Below, in pieces: positions 1 to 7,251 of a stretch of DNA of 64,000 bases; position 1 is the stretch's first letter, and each line of letters opens with the position of its first letter. The notes below the pieces were generated by a model. The model made no database searches. It saw only the letters and a list, made by a program, of their open reading frames with translations, and was not told where the DNA came from. Position numbers and translations under genes: made by a program. Source of the DNA: Arthrobacter sp. ISL-85 (GTDB taxonomy: Bacteria; Actinomycetota; Actinomycetes; Actinomycetales; Micrococcaceae); contig NZ_JAGGPQ010000025.1 in the NCBI RefSeq assembly GCF_018613675.1, positions 1 through 64,000 of the forward strand, in the 5' to 3' direction.

Positions 1-411
1 AGTGTGGTGCGCGGTAGTGTCGGTCAGCCAAAGGTCGTTCGCCGCTGCGGCTGTGAAGTCACGATCAGCGAGTTCGTCGGGGACCGGCTGCCTAGGTCTA
101 TGGTTCAGGCCCCTTTTCTTGGAGAACACCGACCAGATGCCGTGGTCCATGCACAGGCGCTGGACCCTGTTCTCGTCCGGCACGATGACCTTCTCCGGGA
201 GCTCGTCGGCGATGAACCGGTACCCGAAGGCCGGGTCGTCGGTGTGGATGTCCAGGGCGGCGTTGACGAGGTGCGCATCGATCCAGTCCCGGTCCGTCAC
301 CGGGCTGGCCCTCCACCGGTAATAGCCTTGCTTGCTGAATCCCAACACCCTGCAGGTCACCGCCACGGGAACACCGTCGGCGGCAAGATCCGTGACCAGC
401 GGGTAAGTCAT
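1..411 (-). CDS. IS3-family transposase OrfB (DDE integrase), N-terminal part
   Basis: The open frame starts at the ATG at 409-411 and continues past base 1, giving 137 codons. It reads through an HTH_21-type region (LGFSKQGYYRWRASPVTDRD) and reaches the first catalytic Asp of the DDE integrase core in the motif WLTDTTAHHT, right at the window edge. The remaining catalytic Asp and Glu are outside. The visible part has no frameshift or stop. Confidence 0.8.
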   Translation of the reverse strand, partial: MTYPLVTDLAADGVPVAVTCRVLGFSKQGYYRWRASPVTDRDWIDAHLVNAALDIHTDDPAFGYRFIADELPEKVIVPDENRVQRLCMDHGIWSVFSKKRGLNHRPRQPVPDELADRDFTAAAANDLWLTDTTAHHT

Positions 412-698
412 TTTGGGTTGATGTCCCTTGCCAGATAGGCAGCCGCCCGGCGCAGAATCTCATTCTCCTGCTCCAACAACCGGTTCCGTTTCTTCAGCTC
501 ACGCATCTCGGCCGACTCCGTCACCGCAGGGCCGGCCCCGGATTCCTTACGTTCGGCGATGGCAATCCAGCGCTTTAGCGTGGTGACCGAGAGCCCGAAG
601 TCCTTCGCGATCTGCGCCAGCGGCGCCTCGCCCTTGCGGGCCACATCAATAACATCCTGGCGGAACTCCGCCCCATAAGCGGTGGGCATGGTCAACAT
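408..698 (-). CDS. IS3-family transposase OrfA (helix-turn-helix subunit)
   Basis: 96 aa. The N-terminal half is a helix-turn-helix of the transposase_8 type (FRQDVIDVARKGEAPLAQIA, then DFGLSVTTLKRW). It is followed by a leucine-zipper-like coiled coil (ELKKRNRLLEQENEILRRAA), which in IS3 elements mediates multimerisation. OrfA recognises the terminal inverted repeats and regulates or assists the OrfAB transposase. Its stop codon overlaps the ATG of orfB (ATGA at 408-411). In this copy OrfB could therefore be made by re-initiation, although IS3 elements usually make an OrfAB fusion by -1 frameshifting. Confidence 0.85.
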   Translation of the reverse strand: MLTMPTAYGAEFRQDVIDVARKGEAPLAQIAKDFGLSVTTLKRWIAIAERKESGAGPAVTESAEMRELKKRNRLLEQENEILRRAAAYLARDINPK

Positions 699-778
699 CC
701 TTCCACGAGCACAAGCTCGCTAGGTCAAGGAGTCAACAAAACCGGGGGCAGTCCCGGCCGCTTGCGTTGGTAAAAAAC

Positions 779-1183
779 TCAGACTGCGCGTTCCTTCAGC
801 GCATCCCGGATCTCGGTCAGCAGCGCAACCTGCGGGTCCTCGGCAGCGTCCTTCTTCACGTCCTTGTTGATCCCCAGCCGCCGGTTGCGGCGCTCGATCA
901 TGATGTTCATGGGCATCACCACCACAAAGTAGATGGCCGCAGCAATCAGCAGGAAGTTGACCACGGCGGTCAGCAGCACCCCGAACTCGATGGCGTTGCC
1001 GTTCAGCTCCACCCTCCCGAAGCTGTCAAAGTTGGGGGCGCCCACCAGGCCGGAGACGAAGGGCATCAGGACCTTGTTCACCAGCGCCGTGACCACCGCG
1101 CCGAACGCAGTCCCCATGACAACGGCGACGGCAAGGTCAACCACGTTGCCCTTCATAACGAAATTCTTGAATCCACTAAGCAT
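779..1183 (-). CDS. mscL: Large-conductance mechanosensitive channel MscL
   Basis: 134 aa, close to the usual MscL length of 130-150. MscL is a pentameric inner-membrane pore that opens under extreme membrane tension and releases solutes on osmotic downshock. TM1 (about residues 15-40) carries the family signature GNVVDLAVAVVMGTAFGAVV. TM2 is the hydrophobic run around LLTAVVNFLLIAAAIYFVVV, and a charged C-terminal helix follows. The ATG at 1183 is preferred over an in-frame GTG at 1192 because a TAGGTT -10 box lies 7 nt upstream of it and the GTG would overlap that box. The IS3 element begins just beyond its 3' end, so the gene is intact. Confidence 0.93.
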   Translation of the reverse strand: MLSGFKNFVMKGNVVDLAVAVVMGTAFGAVVTALVNKVLMPFVSGLVGAPNFDSFGRVELNGNAIEFGVLLTAVVNFLLIAAAIYFVVVMPMNIMIERRNRRLGINKDVKKDAAEDPQVALLTEIRDALKERAV

Positions 1184-1190
1184 GGGAACC

Positions 1191-1196
1191 AACCTA
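1191..1196 (-). promoter_or_regulatory. -10 box, predicted leaderless start of mscL
   Basis: TAGGTT on the minus strand, 7 nt before the ATG at 1183. There is no purine-rich ribosome-binding site between them. Confidence 0.5.
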
Positions 1197-1207
1197 GTGC
1201 ACCGGGA

Positions 1208-2065
1208 TTACAGGTACGCGGGCGCCGCCTCCAGGCCGAAGTATTCCTCCAGCGTGCCGATGCCGCGGTTCAGCATGTCCGTGGCAGCCTCCACGCCGAC
1301 GTACCGCAGGTGCCACGGCTCGTAGTAGTACCCCGTGATGGGGTGCAGCATCCACGGGTACCGCACCACGAACCCGAACCGGTGTCCGTTCGCCTTCGCC
1401 CAGGTAGCCGCGGGCTGGTCGGCGAAGCACGGCTGGAAGCTGCAGGCGCCCCCGCCATCGCCGATGTCGAACGCCCACCCCGTCTGGTGCTCCGAATGGC
1501 CGGGCCGCGCGCTGGCCGTGTCGGCGTCGGCCTGCCCCCGCGCCGCGACGTACCCGTTGTAGGTGGTCACCTGCGTGCTGTACGAGCGGTAGCCGCTTGC
1601 CAGGACCATCGCCACGCCGTCCCGCCCGGCCGCCGCGAACATCGCCTCGGCCGCCGCCGCCGTCGTGCTGTTCAGCAGCGCTGCCTCGCCGGTGGCGGAG
1701 ATGGCGACGGCGGGGCGCACCAGGTCAGCCGGCACGTAGTCGGCTGGTTTCAGCGGCCGGTGTTTGTTGACGATCACCCATTGACTGGCCGGATCATCAA
1801 GCGAAAACTGCCGCGCGAGCGTGGCGGAGGGCGACGGCGTGGGGGACGGCGCCGCCGGTGACTGGCCCACCGTGGCGGTCTCCGCCGTCGGGGCCGCCGA
1901 ACCGGTGACTGCTGCCGGGGAGGGGGACGCGGAAGGAGCAGCGGACGACGGCGCCACCGCCTTGGGTGCCTCCGGCGTGCAGGCTGCCAGGACAGTCAGC
2001 CCGGCCCCGGCTGCAAGGAAACGGGTGAAGCTGCGCCGGCTGGAGGAACCGCATTCGTAGCACAC
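1208..2065 (-). CDS. VanY/M15B-type D-alanyl-D-alanine carboxypeptidase, Tat lipoprotein
   Basis: 285 aa, with a GTG start preceded by GGAAGGTG. Residues 9-13 (SRRSF) form a twin-arginine motif, followed by a hydrophobic stretch and a lipobox LAAC with Cys29, so it is probably a Tat-exported lipoprotein. A Ser/Ala/Pro/Thr-rich linker of about 70 residues leads to the peptidase domain. That domain has the zinc-ligand motifs of family M15: HSEHQTGWAFDIGD (SxHxxGxAxD type) and EPWHLRYV. Such enzymes trim the terminal D-Ala from peptidoglycan stem peptides outside the membrane. The GTG start lies 6 bp from the coaA stop codon on the same strand, so the two genes may be cotranscribed. Confidence 0.85.
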   Translation of the reverse strand: MCYECGSSSRRSFTRFLAAGAGLTVLAACTPEAPKAVAPSSAAPSASPSPAAVTGSAAPTAETATVGQSPAAPSPTPSPSATLARQFSLDDPASQWVIVNKHRPLKPADYVPADLVRPAVAISATGEAALLNSTTAAAAEAMFAAAGRDGVAMVLASGYRSYSTQVTTYNGYVAARGQADADTASARPGHSEHQTGWAFDIGDGGGACSFQPCFADQPAATWAKANGHRFGFVVRYPWMLHPITGYYYEPWHLRYVGVEAATDMLNRGIGTLEEYFGLEAAPAYL

Positions 2066-2070
2066 CTGTG

Positions 2071-3036
2071 CTACACCTTCCGGAGCAGCATGCGGCGGAT
2101 GGAGTGGTCCGCCTCTTTGGTCAGCACCAGCTGGGCCCGGCCACGCGTGGGCAGCACGTTCTCCTCCAGGTTGGGCTCGTTGATCCGCTTCCAGATGTCC
2201 CGGGCGGTCTCTTCCGCCTCGTCATCGGACAGCGTGGCGTAACGGTGGAAGTAGGATTCCGGCTGCGCGAACGCGGTGCTCCGCAGCTTCCGGAACCGGT
2301 CCACGTACCACTCTTCGATGTAGGAGGTCTTGGCGTCGACGTAAATGGAGAAGTCGAAGAAGTCGCTCAGCGCCAGGCCCTGCCGGCCGTCGTGCCGGGG
2401 ACGCGCCGGTGCCAGGACGTTGAGGCCCTCCACGATGAGCACGTCCGGGCGGCGGACCACCACTTCCTTGCCGGGCACGATGTCATACGTAACGTGGGAG
2501 TACCAGGGCGCGCGTACTTCCTCCGCGCCGCCCTTGATCTCACTCACGAAACGCAGCAGCGCACGCCTGTCGTAGGACTCCGGGAAACCCTTCCGGTCCA
2601 GCAGCTGACGCCGCTTAAGCTCGGCCAGGGGGTAGAGGAAACCGTCGGTGGTGATGAGCTCCACATTGGGGGTGCCGGGCCAGCGGCGCAGCATTTCCCG
2701 CAGCACGCGGGCAATGGTGGACTTGCCCACGGCAACCGAGCCGGCCACGCCGATTACGAACGGGGTGCGCTGGGTCTGCTCACCGAGGAACGTGGTGGTG
2801 GCCGCGTGCAGCTGCCCGGCAGCCTCCACGTACAGGTGCAGCAGCCGCGACAACGGCAGGTAGACGTCCCTGACCTCCTTGATGTCCAAGGGGTCACCGA
2901 GCCCGCGAAGGCGCAGCACGTCCTCTTCATTAAGGGGCTGTTCCATCTGGGCTGCGAGCCGGGACCAGGTGTGCCGGTCCAGCTCCACGAACGGCGAGGC
3001 ACCCTCCCCGTTCGCGTCATTGCGTTGCGAAGTCAC
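2071..3036 (-). CDS. coaA: Pantothenate kinase, type I
   Basis: 321 aa from the chosen GTG. It phosphorylates pantothenate with ATP, the first committed step of coenzyme A synthesis. The P-loop reads GVAGSVAVGKST, and FVELDRHTWSRLA near the N-terminus and the C-terminal block LVLTKEADHSIRRMLLRKV match the CoaA family. The frame stays open upstream to 3117, but a CAGAAT box 7 nt before the GTG at 3036, and the good fit to family length, make 3036 the better start. It is divergent from glmS. Confidence 0.93.
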   Translation of the reverse strand: MTSQRNDANGEGASPFVELDRHTWSRLAAQMEQPLNEEDVLRLRGLGDPLDIKEVRDVYLPLSRLLHLYVEAAGQLHAATTTFLGEQTQRTPFVIGVAGSVAVGKSTIARVLREMLRRWPGTPNVELITTDGFLYPLAELKRRQLLDRKGFPESYDRRALLRFVSEIKGGAEEVRAPWYSHVTYDIVPGKEVVVRRPDVLIVEGLNVLAPARPRHDGRQGLALSDFFDFSIYVDAKTSYIEEWYVDRFRKLRSTAFAQPESYFHRYATLSDDEAEETARDIWKRINEPNLEENVLPTRGRAQLVLTKEADHSIRRMLLRKV

Positions 3037-3043
3037 GCTAAAG

Positions 3044-3049
3044 ATTCTG
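3044..3049 (-). promoter_or_regulatory. -10-like box, possible leaderless start of coaA
   Basis: CAGAAT on the minus strand, 7 nt before the GTG at 3036. It departs from TANNNT at position 1, so it is weaker than the other boxes of this kind in the window. Confidence 0.35.
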
Positions 3050-3157
3050 CCCCGCGCCCGGCCCATCGCGAAATGACGCCCCTGCTCAGCGCGGCGGTGG
3101 CCTCGCGGATACATCACAAAGCGGCCCTCCGGTTTAGAGCAACCGGCACGCTGCCGA

Positions 3158-3163
3158 TAGTCT
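3158..3163 (+). promoter_or_regulatory. -10 box, predicted leaderless start of glmS
   Basis: TAGTCT lies 7 nt (TGTTCCT) before the ATG at 3171. No Shine-Dalgarno sequence is present. Confidence 0.5.
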
Positions 3164-3170
3164 TGTTCCT

Positions 3171-5063
3171 ATGTGTGGAATCGTGGGTTACGTAGGCCGA
3201 TCCGTTGACGGTGCAATTGATGGACACAGTGCGTTGGACGTTGTCCTTGAGGGGCTGCGCCGCCTGGAGTACCGCGGTTATGACTCTGCCGGTGTGGCAG
3301 TGGTGTCCCAGGGGGCTATCGAGTCGCGGAAGAAGTCAGGGAAGCTGAGCAACCTGATCGGCGAGCTGGAGGCCCACCCGCTGCCCGAGACCCTGACCGG
3401 TATCGGCCACACGCGCTGGGCGACGCACGGTGGCCCGACGGACCGCAACGCGCACCCGCACCTGGCCGATGGCGGCAAACTCGCCGTGATCCACAACGGC
3501 ATCATCGAAAACTTCGCCGAACTCAAGCTCGAGCTGCTGGAAAAGGGCGTGAGCTTCCTGTCCGAGACTGACACCGAGGTCGCTGCCGCGCTGCTGGCTG
3601 ACATCCTCCGCAACCAGCTGGGCGGGGACCCCGCCAACGGCGGCCTCACCAAGGCCATGGAACTGGCCTGCCAGCGCCTGGAGGGCGCCTTCACCCTGCT
3701 GGCAGTGCACGCGGACCAGCCCGACGTCGTCGTCGCCGCCCGCCGCAACTCACCTCTCGTGGTGGGCCTGGGCGAGGGGGAGAACTTCCTGGGCTCGGAC
3801 GTGTCCGGGTTCATCGACTACACCCGCCGCGCGGTGGAGCTGGGCCAGGACCAGATCGTCACCATCACCGCCGACACGGTCACGATCACCGATTTCTTCG
3901 GCAACCCGGCGCAGGGCAAGGAATACCACGTGGACTGGGACCCGGCCTCGGCGGAAAAGGGCGGTTTCTCCTCGTTCATGGAGAAGGAAATCAATGACCA
4001 GCCCGACGCCGTGACGCAGACCCTGCTGGGCCGGTCCGACCTGGACGGCAAACTGACCCTGGATGAGCTGCGGATTGACCCGGAGCTGTTGAAGCAGGTC
4101 AACAAGATCATCGTGCTGGCCTGCGGCACCGCCGCGTATGCCGGGATGGTGGCGAAGTACGCGATTGAGAACTGGTGCCGGATCCCCACCGAGGTGGAGC
4201 TCGCGCACGAGTTCCGTTACCGGGACCCGATCCTGGACGACAACACCCTGGTGGTGTCCATCAGCCAGTCGGGCGAGACCATGGACACCCTGATGGCCGT
4301 CCGCTACGCCCGCGAACAGGGTGCGAAGACCATCTCGATCTGCAACACCAACGGCTCCACCATCCCGCGCGAATCCGACGCCGTGCTCTACACGCACGCC
4401 GGCCCGGAGATCGCGGTGGCCTCCACTAAGGCGTTCCTGGCCCAGATCACCGCCGCGTACCTGCTGGGCCTGTACCTAGCGCAGTTGCGCGGAAACATCT
4501 TCTCGGGCCAGATCAAGGACGTCCTGGCCGACCTTGGCAAGATCCCGGACAAGATCCAGACCATCCTGGACAACGCCGGGCCGCTGCGCGAACTGGCCCG
4601 GTCCATGGCCAACGAGAAGTCCGTGCTGTTCCTGGGCCGGCACGTGGGCTTCCCCGTGGCCCTGGAGGGCGCGCTGAAGCTCAAGGAAATCGCGTACATC
4701 CACGCCGAAGGGTTCGCCGCCGGTGAGCTCAAGCACGGCCCCATCGCCCTGATCGATGACGGCCAGCCCGTATTCGTGGTGGTCCCGTCCCCGCGCGGGC
4801 GCGACTCGCTGCATGCCAAGGTGGTCTCCAACATCCAGGAAGTCCGCGCCCGCGGGGCCCGCACCCTGGTCATCGCCGAGGAAGGCGACGAAGCCGTCAA
4901 GGCCTACGCCGAGTACGTCTTCTACGTCCCGGAGACCCCCACCCTGCTCATGCCCCTGTTGACCACCGTCCCGCTGCAGATCTTCGCCGCGGAACTCGCC
5001 GCAGCCAAGGGCTACGACGTGGACCAGCCCCGAAACCTCGCCAAGAGCGTCACGGTCGAGTAA
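3171..5063 (+). CDS. glmS: Glutamine--fructose-6-phosphate aminotransferase (isomerizing)
   Basis: 630 aa, full length. It makes glucosamine-6-phosphate from fructose-6-phosphate and glutamine, feeding peptidoglycan and, in this group, mycothiol precursors. The protein begins MCGIVGYVG; the Cys after the initiator Met is the glutaminase nucleophile of the class II amidotransferase domain (about residues 1-240). Two SIS sugar-isomerase domains follow: VLACGTAAYAGMVAKY with SISQSGETMDT, then FLGRHVGFPVALEGALKLKE. It ends DQPRNLAKSVTVE, as usual for GlmS. A strong terminator follows. No glmS ribozyme-like leader is possible if the transcript is leaderless, as the -10 box suggests. Confidence 0.97.
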   Translation: MCGIVGYVGRSVDGAIDGHSALDVVLEGLRRLEYRGYDSAGVAVVSQGAIESRKKSGKLSNLIGELEAHPLPETLTGIGHTRWATHGGPTDRNAHPHLADGGKLAVIHNGIIENFAELKLELLEKGVSFLSETDTEVAAALLADILRNQLGGDPANGGLTKAMELACQRLEGAFTLLAVHADQPDVVVAARRNSPLVVGLGEGENFLGSDVSGFIDYTRRAVELGQDQIVTITADTVTITDFFGNPAQGKEYHVDWDPASAEKGGFSSFMEKEINDQPDAVTQTLLGRSDLDGKLTLDELRIDPELLKQVNKIIVLACGTAAYAGMVAKYAIENWCRIPTEVELAHEFRYRDPILDDNTLVVSISQSGETMDTLMAVRYAREQGAKTISICNTNGSTIPRESDAVLYTHAGPEIAVASTKAFLAQITAAYLLGLYLAQLRGNIFSGQIKDVLADLGKIPDKIQTILDNAGPLRELARSMANEKSVLFLGRHVGFPVALEGALKLKEIAYIHAEGFAAGELKHGPIALIDDGQPVFVVVPSPRGRDSLHAKVVSNIQEVRARGARTLVIAEEGDEAVKAYAEYVFYVPETPTLLMPLLTTVPLQIFAAELAAAKGYDVDQPRNLAKSVTVE

Positions 5064-5079
5064 TCCGCTAGCTGGAGAC

Positions 5080-5120
5080 GGCGGAAGCCCCGGGCCTACA
5101 CGGCTCGGGGCTTCCGCCTT
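5080..5120 (+). terminator. Rho-independent-type hairpin after glmS
   Basis: Perfect 13-bp arms at 5080-5092 (GGCGGAAGCCCCG) and 5106-5118 with a 13-nt loop. Only two T residues follow, as is common for actinobacterial terminators. Confidence 0.8.
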
Positions 5121-5222
5121 AACAAGCCCGTGCTAAAACCGGGCGGTTGCGCTGATGGCGGACAAGGGCAACATCCGGCCTGCCTGGCGCCGCACACCCG
5201 CTTCCGGCCGGGACCGCCACCG

Positions 5223-5228
5223 TAGAAT
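5223..5228 (+). promoter_or_regulatory. -10 box, predicted leaderless start of acpS
   Basis: TAGAAT lies 7 nt before the ATG at 5236. The alternative ATG at 5227 falls inside the box, which argues against using it. Confidence 0.5.
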
Positions 5229-5235
5229 GACACCC

Positions 5236-5583
5236 ATGATCGTTGGCATCGGGGTAGACGTAGTAGACATCGAGCGGTTCGGCCGGCAGCTGGAGCGGAC
5301 ACCGGGCCTGAGGGACCGCCTGTTCGTGCCTGCGGAACGGGAATTGCACATCCGCTCCCTGGCTGCCCGGTTCGCCGCGAAGGAGGCAGTGGCCAAGGTC
5401 CTGGGCGCACCGGCCGGCATGAACTGGCAGGACTGCTGGATCGGCCTTGACCAGAACGGCCCCACCGTCCAGGTGAAGGGAACCGTCCTTGCGGTTGCCG
5501 AGGCCAAGGGCGTCAAGCGCTGGCACCTGTCCATCAGCCACGACGGCGGCATTGCCACTGCCACGGTCCTGGCCGAGGGCTGA
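5236..5583 (+). CDS. acpS: Holo-[acyl-carrier-protein] synthase
   Basis: 115 aa, typical of AcpS. It transfers 4'-phosphopantetheine from CoA to the serine of acyl carrier protein, activating fatty acid synthesis. It opens with the signature MIVGIGVDVVDIERF, which includes a magnesium-binding Asp, and carries RFAAKEAVAKVLG, the second conserved motif with the catalytic Glu-Lys. The start at 5236 is chosen because family members begin at this MIVGIG and because of the -10 box spacing. nnr follows 15 bp downstream, so the two are probably cotranscribed. Confidence 0.93.
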   Translation: MIVGIGVDVVDIERFGRQLERTPGLRDRLFVPAERELHIRSLAARFAAKEAVAKVLGAPAGMNWQDCWIGLDQNGPTVQVKGTVLAVAEAKGVKRWHLSISHDGGIATATVLAEG

Positions 5584-5598
5584 TCAGGCCACCGCCGC

Positions 5599-7182
5599 AT
5601 GATCAGCGCCTACACCGGAACGCAGGTCCGGGCCGCCGAGAAGCCCCTCCTGGCCGCCGGACTGGGGGACGTGCTCATGCAGCGCGCCGCACACGGGCTG
5701 GCCAACGCCGTCGTCAATGAACTCAAGTCCCGCGGCGCCCGCCTGAACGGTTCACGCGTGGTGGTGCTGGCCGGCACAGGCAACAACGGCGGCGACGGCC
5801 TGTTCGCCGGTGCCATGCTGGCGGCCCGTGGAATGCGTACGACGGCGGTCCTCACCGGGGATGCCGCCCATCCGGCCGGCCTGGCCGCATTTGAGCGCGC
5901 CGGCGGCCGGGTGCAGCAGCTCACCGACGCGGCACTGCCGGGACTCGCGGCCGAAACGGCCGCCGCCGACGTCGTGATTGACGCCGTGCTGGGAACCGGT
6001 GCGAAGGGCGGGTTGCGGGGGAGTGCCGCTGATCTGGTGCGCGCTGTCACTGACGCGCAGCGTCGCGGCTTCGTGGTGGCCTGCGACCTTCCCAGCGGTG
6101 TCGACGCGGACAGCGGAGAGGCCGCCGCTCCGGTCCTGGCCGCTGATGTGACCGTGACGTTCGGGGGAGCGAAGAACGGCCTGCTGGCCGACCCCGGCGC
6201 CGACTACGCCGGCCGGGTGCTGGTAGTGCCCATCGGGATTGAGGAGCACCTGCCGGAGCCGTCCCTGCGCAGGCTTGAGGACGCCGATTTGGCGTCCCTC
6301 CTGCCGCACCCGGCCCGGCGGGCGCAAAAGTACTCCCGCGGCGTGCTGGGGGTGGTGGCCGGTTCCGAGGACTACCCCGGCGCGGCTGTCCTCGCGTGCC
6401 GTGGTGCGCTGGCCGCAGGAGTGGGCATGGTCAGGTACCTCGGTCCGCCGTCAGTGGCCCACCTGGTCCGCCAGTCCTGCCCCGAGGTGGTCTGCAGCGC
6501 GGGAAGCGTTGCGGACAACCGGGTGCAGGCCTGGCTGGTGGGCTCAGGCATGGGACCACAGGACCACGAGCAGCTGGCCCGGGCCGGGGATGCGATTGCC
6601 TCGGGCCTTCCCGTGGTGGCCGACGCCGGCGCGCTGCCCGCACTGCCTGACAGGCTCGCGCCGCACGTGGTGCTGACGCCGCACGCCGGGGAGCTCGCGT
6701 CGCTGTTCCAGCGCCTGGGCGGCGGGGAAGACCGGGAGGCGGTGGAGGCCGGCACACTGGCCGCCGTCCGCCACGCGGCCGAACGCACCGGGGCCACCGT
6801 CCTGCTCAAGGGCGCCACCACGCTCGTGGCCGCGCCCCTGGGCGCCACCTTCAGCCAGGCGGACGGCACGCCATGGCTCGCCACTGCCGGCAGCGGGGAC
6901 GTCCTGGCCGGCGTCATCGGTGCGCTCCTCGCCCAGGCAGGGCACGACGTCGGACGCTTCAGTGCGGCGGGCATCGATGCTGACGGGCGCTGGGCGGCCA
7001 TCGCCGCGCTCGGTGCAGCCCTGCACGGACGGGCCGGGAGGGCCGCGTCGGAGGCCGTGTCAGGCGGGCCGATCGCCGCCAGCGGAATTGCAGAAGCCCT
7101 ACCCGAAATCTGGGGTAAAGTCAGCATGCTTAGTAACTATGGAGCATGGAAGCGTAATAGTCACAGCCAACCACTACGGTAG
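5599..7182 (+). CDS. nnr: Bifunctional NAD(P)H-hydrate epimerase / ADP-dependent NAD(P)H-hydrate dehydratase
   Basis: 527 aa. It repairs hydrated NAD(P)H. The N-terminal YjeF_N domain (about 1-210) interconverts the R and S epimers and has VLAGTGNNGGDGLFAG and CDLPSGVDADSG. The C-terminal YjeF_C/carbohydrate-kinase-like domain (about 230-510) dehydrates the S form using ADP and has LLPHPARRAQKYSRG and the GSGDVLAGVIGAL anion hole. The last ~20 residues (after EIWGKV) look poorly conserved. It follows acpS closely. In many actinobacteria the next gene would be alr, but here alr is 18.5 kb away. Confidence 0.93.
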   Translation: MISAYTGTQVRAAEKPLLAAGLGDVLMQRAAHGLANAVVNELKSRGARLNGSRVVVLAGTGNNGGDGLFAGAMLAARGMRTTAVLTGDAAHPAGLAAFERAGGRVQQLTDAALPGLAAETAAADVVIDAVLGTGAKGGLRGSAADLVRAVTDAQRRGFVVACDLPSGVDADSGEAAAPVLAADVTVTFGGAKNGLLADPGADYAGRVLVVPIGIEEHLPEPSLRRLEDADLASLLPHPARRAQKYSRGVLGVVAGSEDYPGAAVLACRGALAAGVGMVRYLGPPSVAHLVRQSCPEVVCSAGSVADNRVQAWLVGSGMGPQDHEQLARAGDAIASGLPVVADAGALPALPDRLAPHVVLTPHAGELASLFQRLGGGEDREAVEAGTLAAVRHAAERTGATVLLKGATTLVAAPLGATFSQADGTPWLATAGSGDVLAGVIGALLAQAGHDVGRFSAAGIDADGRWAAIAALGAALHGRAGRAASEAVSGGPIAASGIAEALPEIWGKVSMLSNYGAWKRNSHSQPLR

Positions 7183-7251
7183 GCATTAGTTCGCACCAGC
7201 AGCAGGGGCGTTCCGATGCCGTCTGCTGTTGACAAAATAATGAGGAGCACG

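Larger units (their letters stand above)
1..750 (-). mobile_element. IS3-family insertion sequence, partial (runs off the window edge)
   Basis: Two overlapping transposase frames lie on the minus strand (orfA, then orfB), the classic IS3 arrangement. The upstream terminus is probably at 749-750: read on the minus strand, the sequence there begins TGCCCCCGGTTTTGTTGACT, which fits the TG...CA ends of IS3 elements. The other end and the target duplication lie outside the window, so completeness and activity cannot be judged. The element ends about 28 bp past the mscL stop codon. Confidence 0.8.

Noticed and set aside
3171..3171. glmS ribozyme or riboswitch upstream of glmS
   Set aside because: The -10 box 7 nt before the ATG leaves no leader, and only 134 bp separate the divergent coaA and glmS starts.
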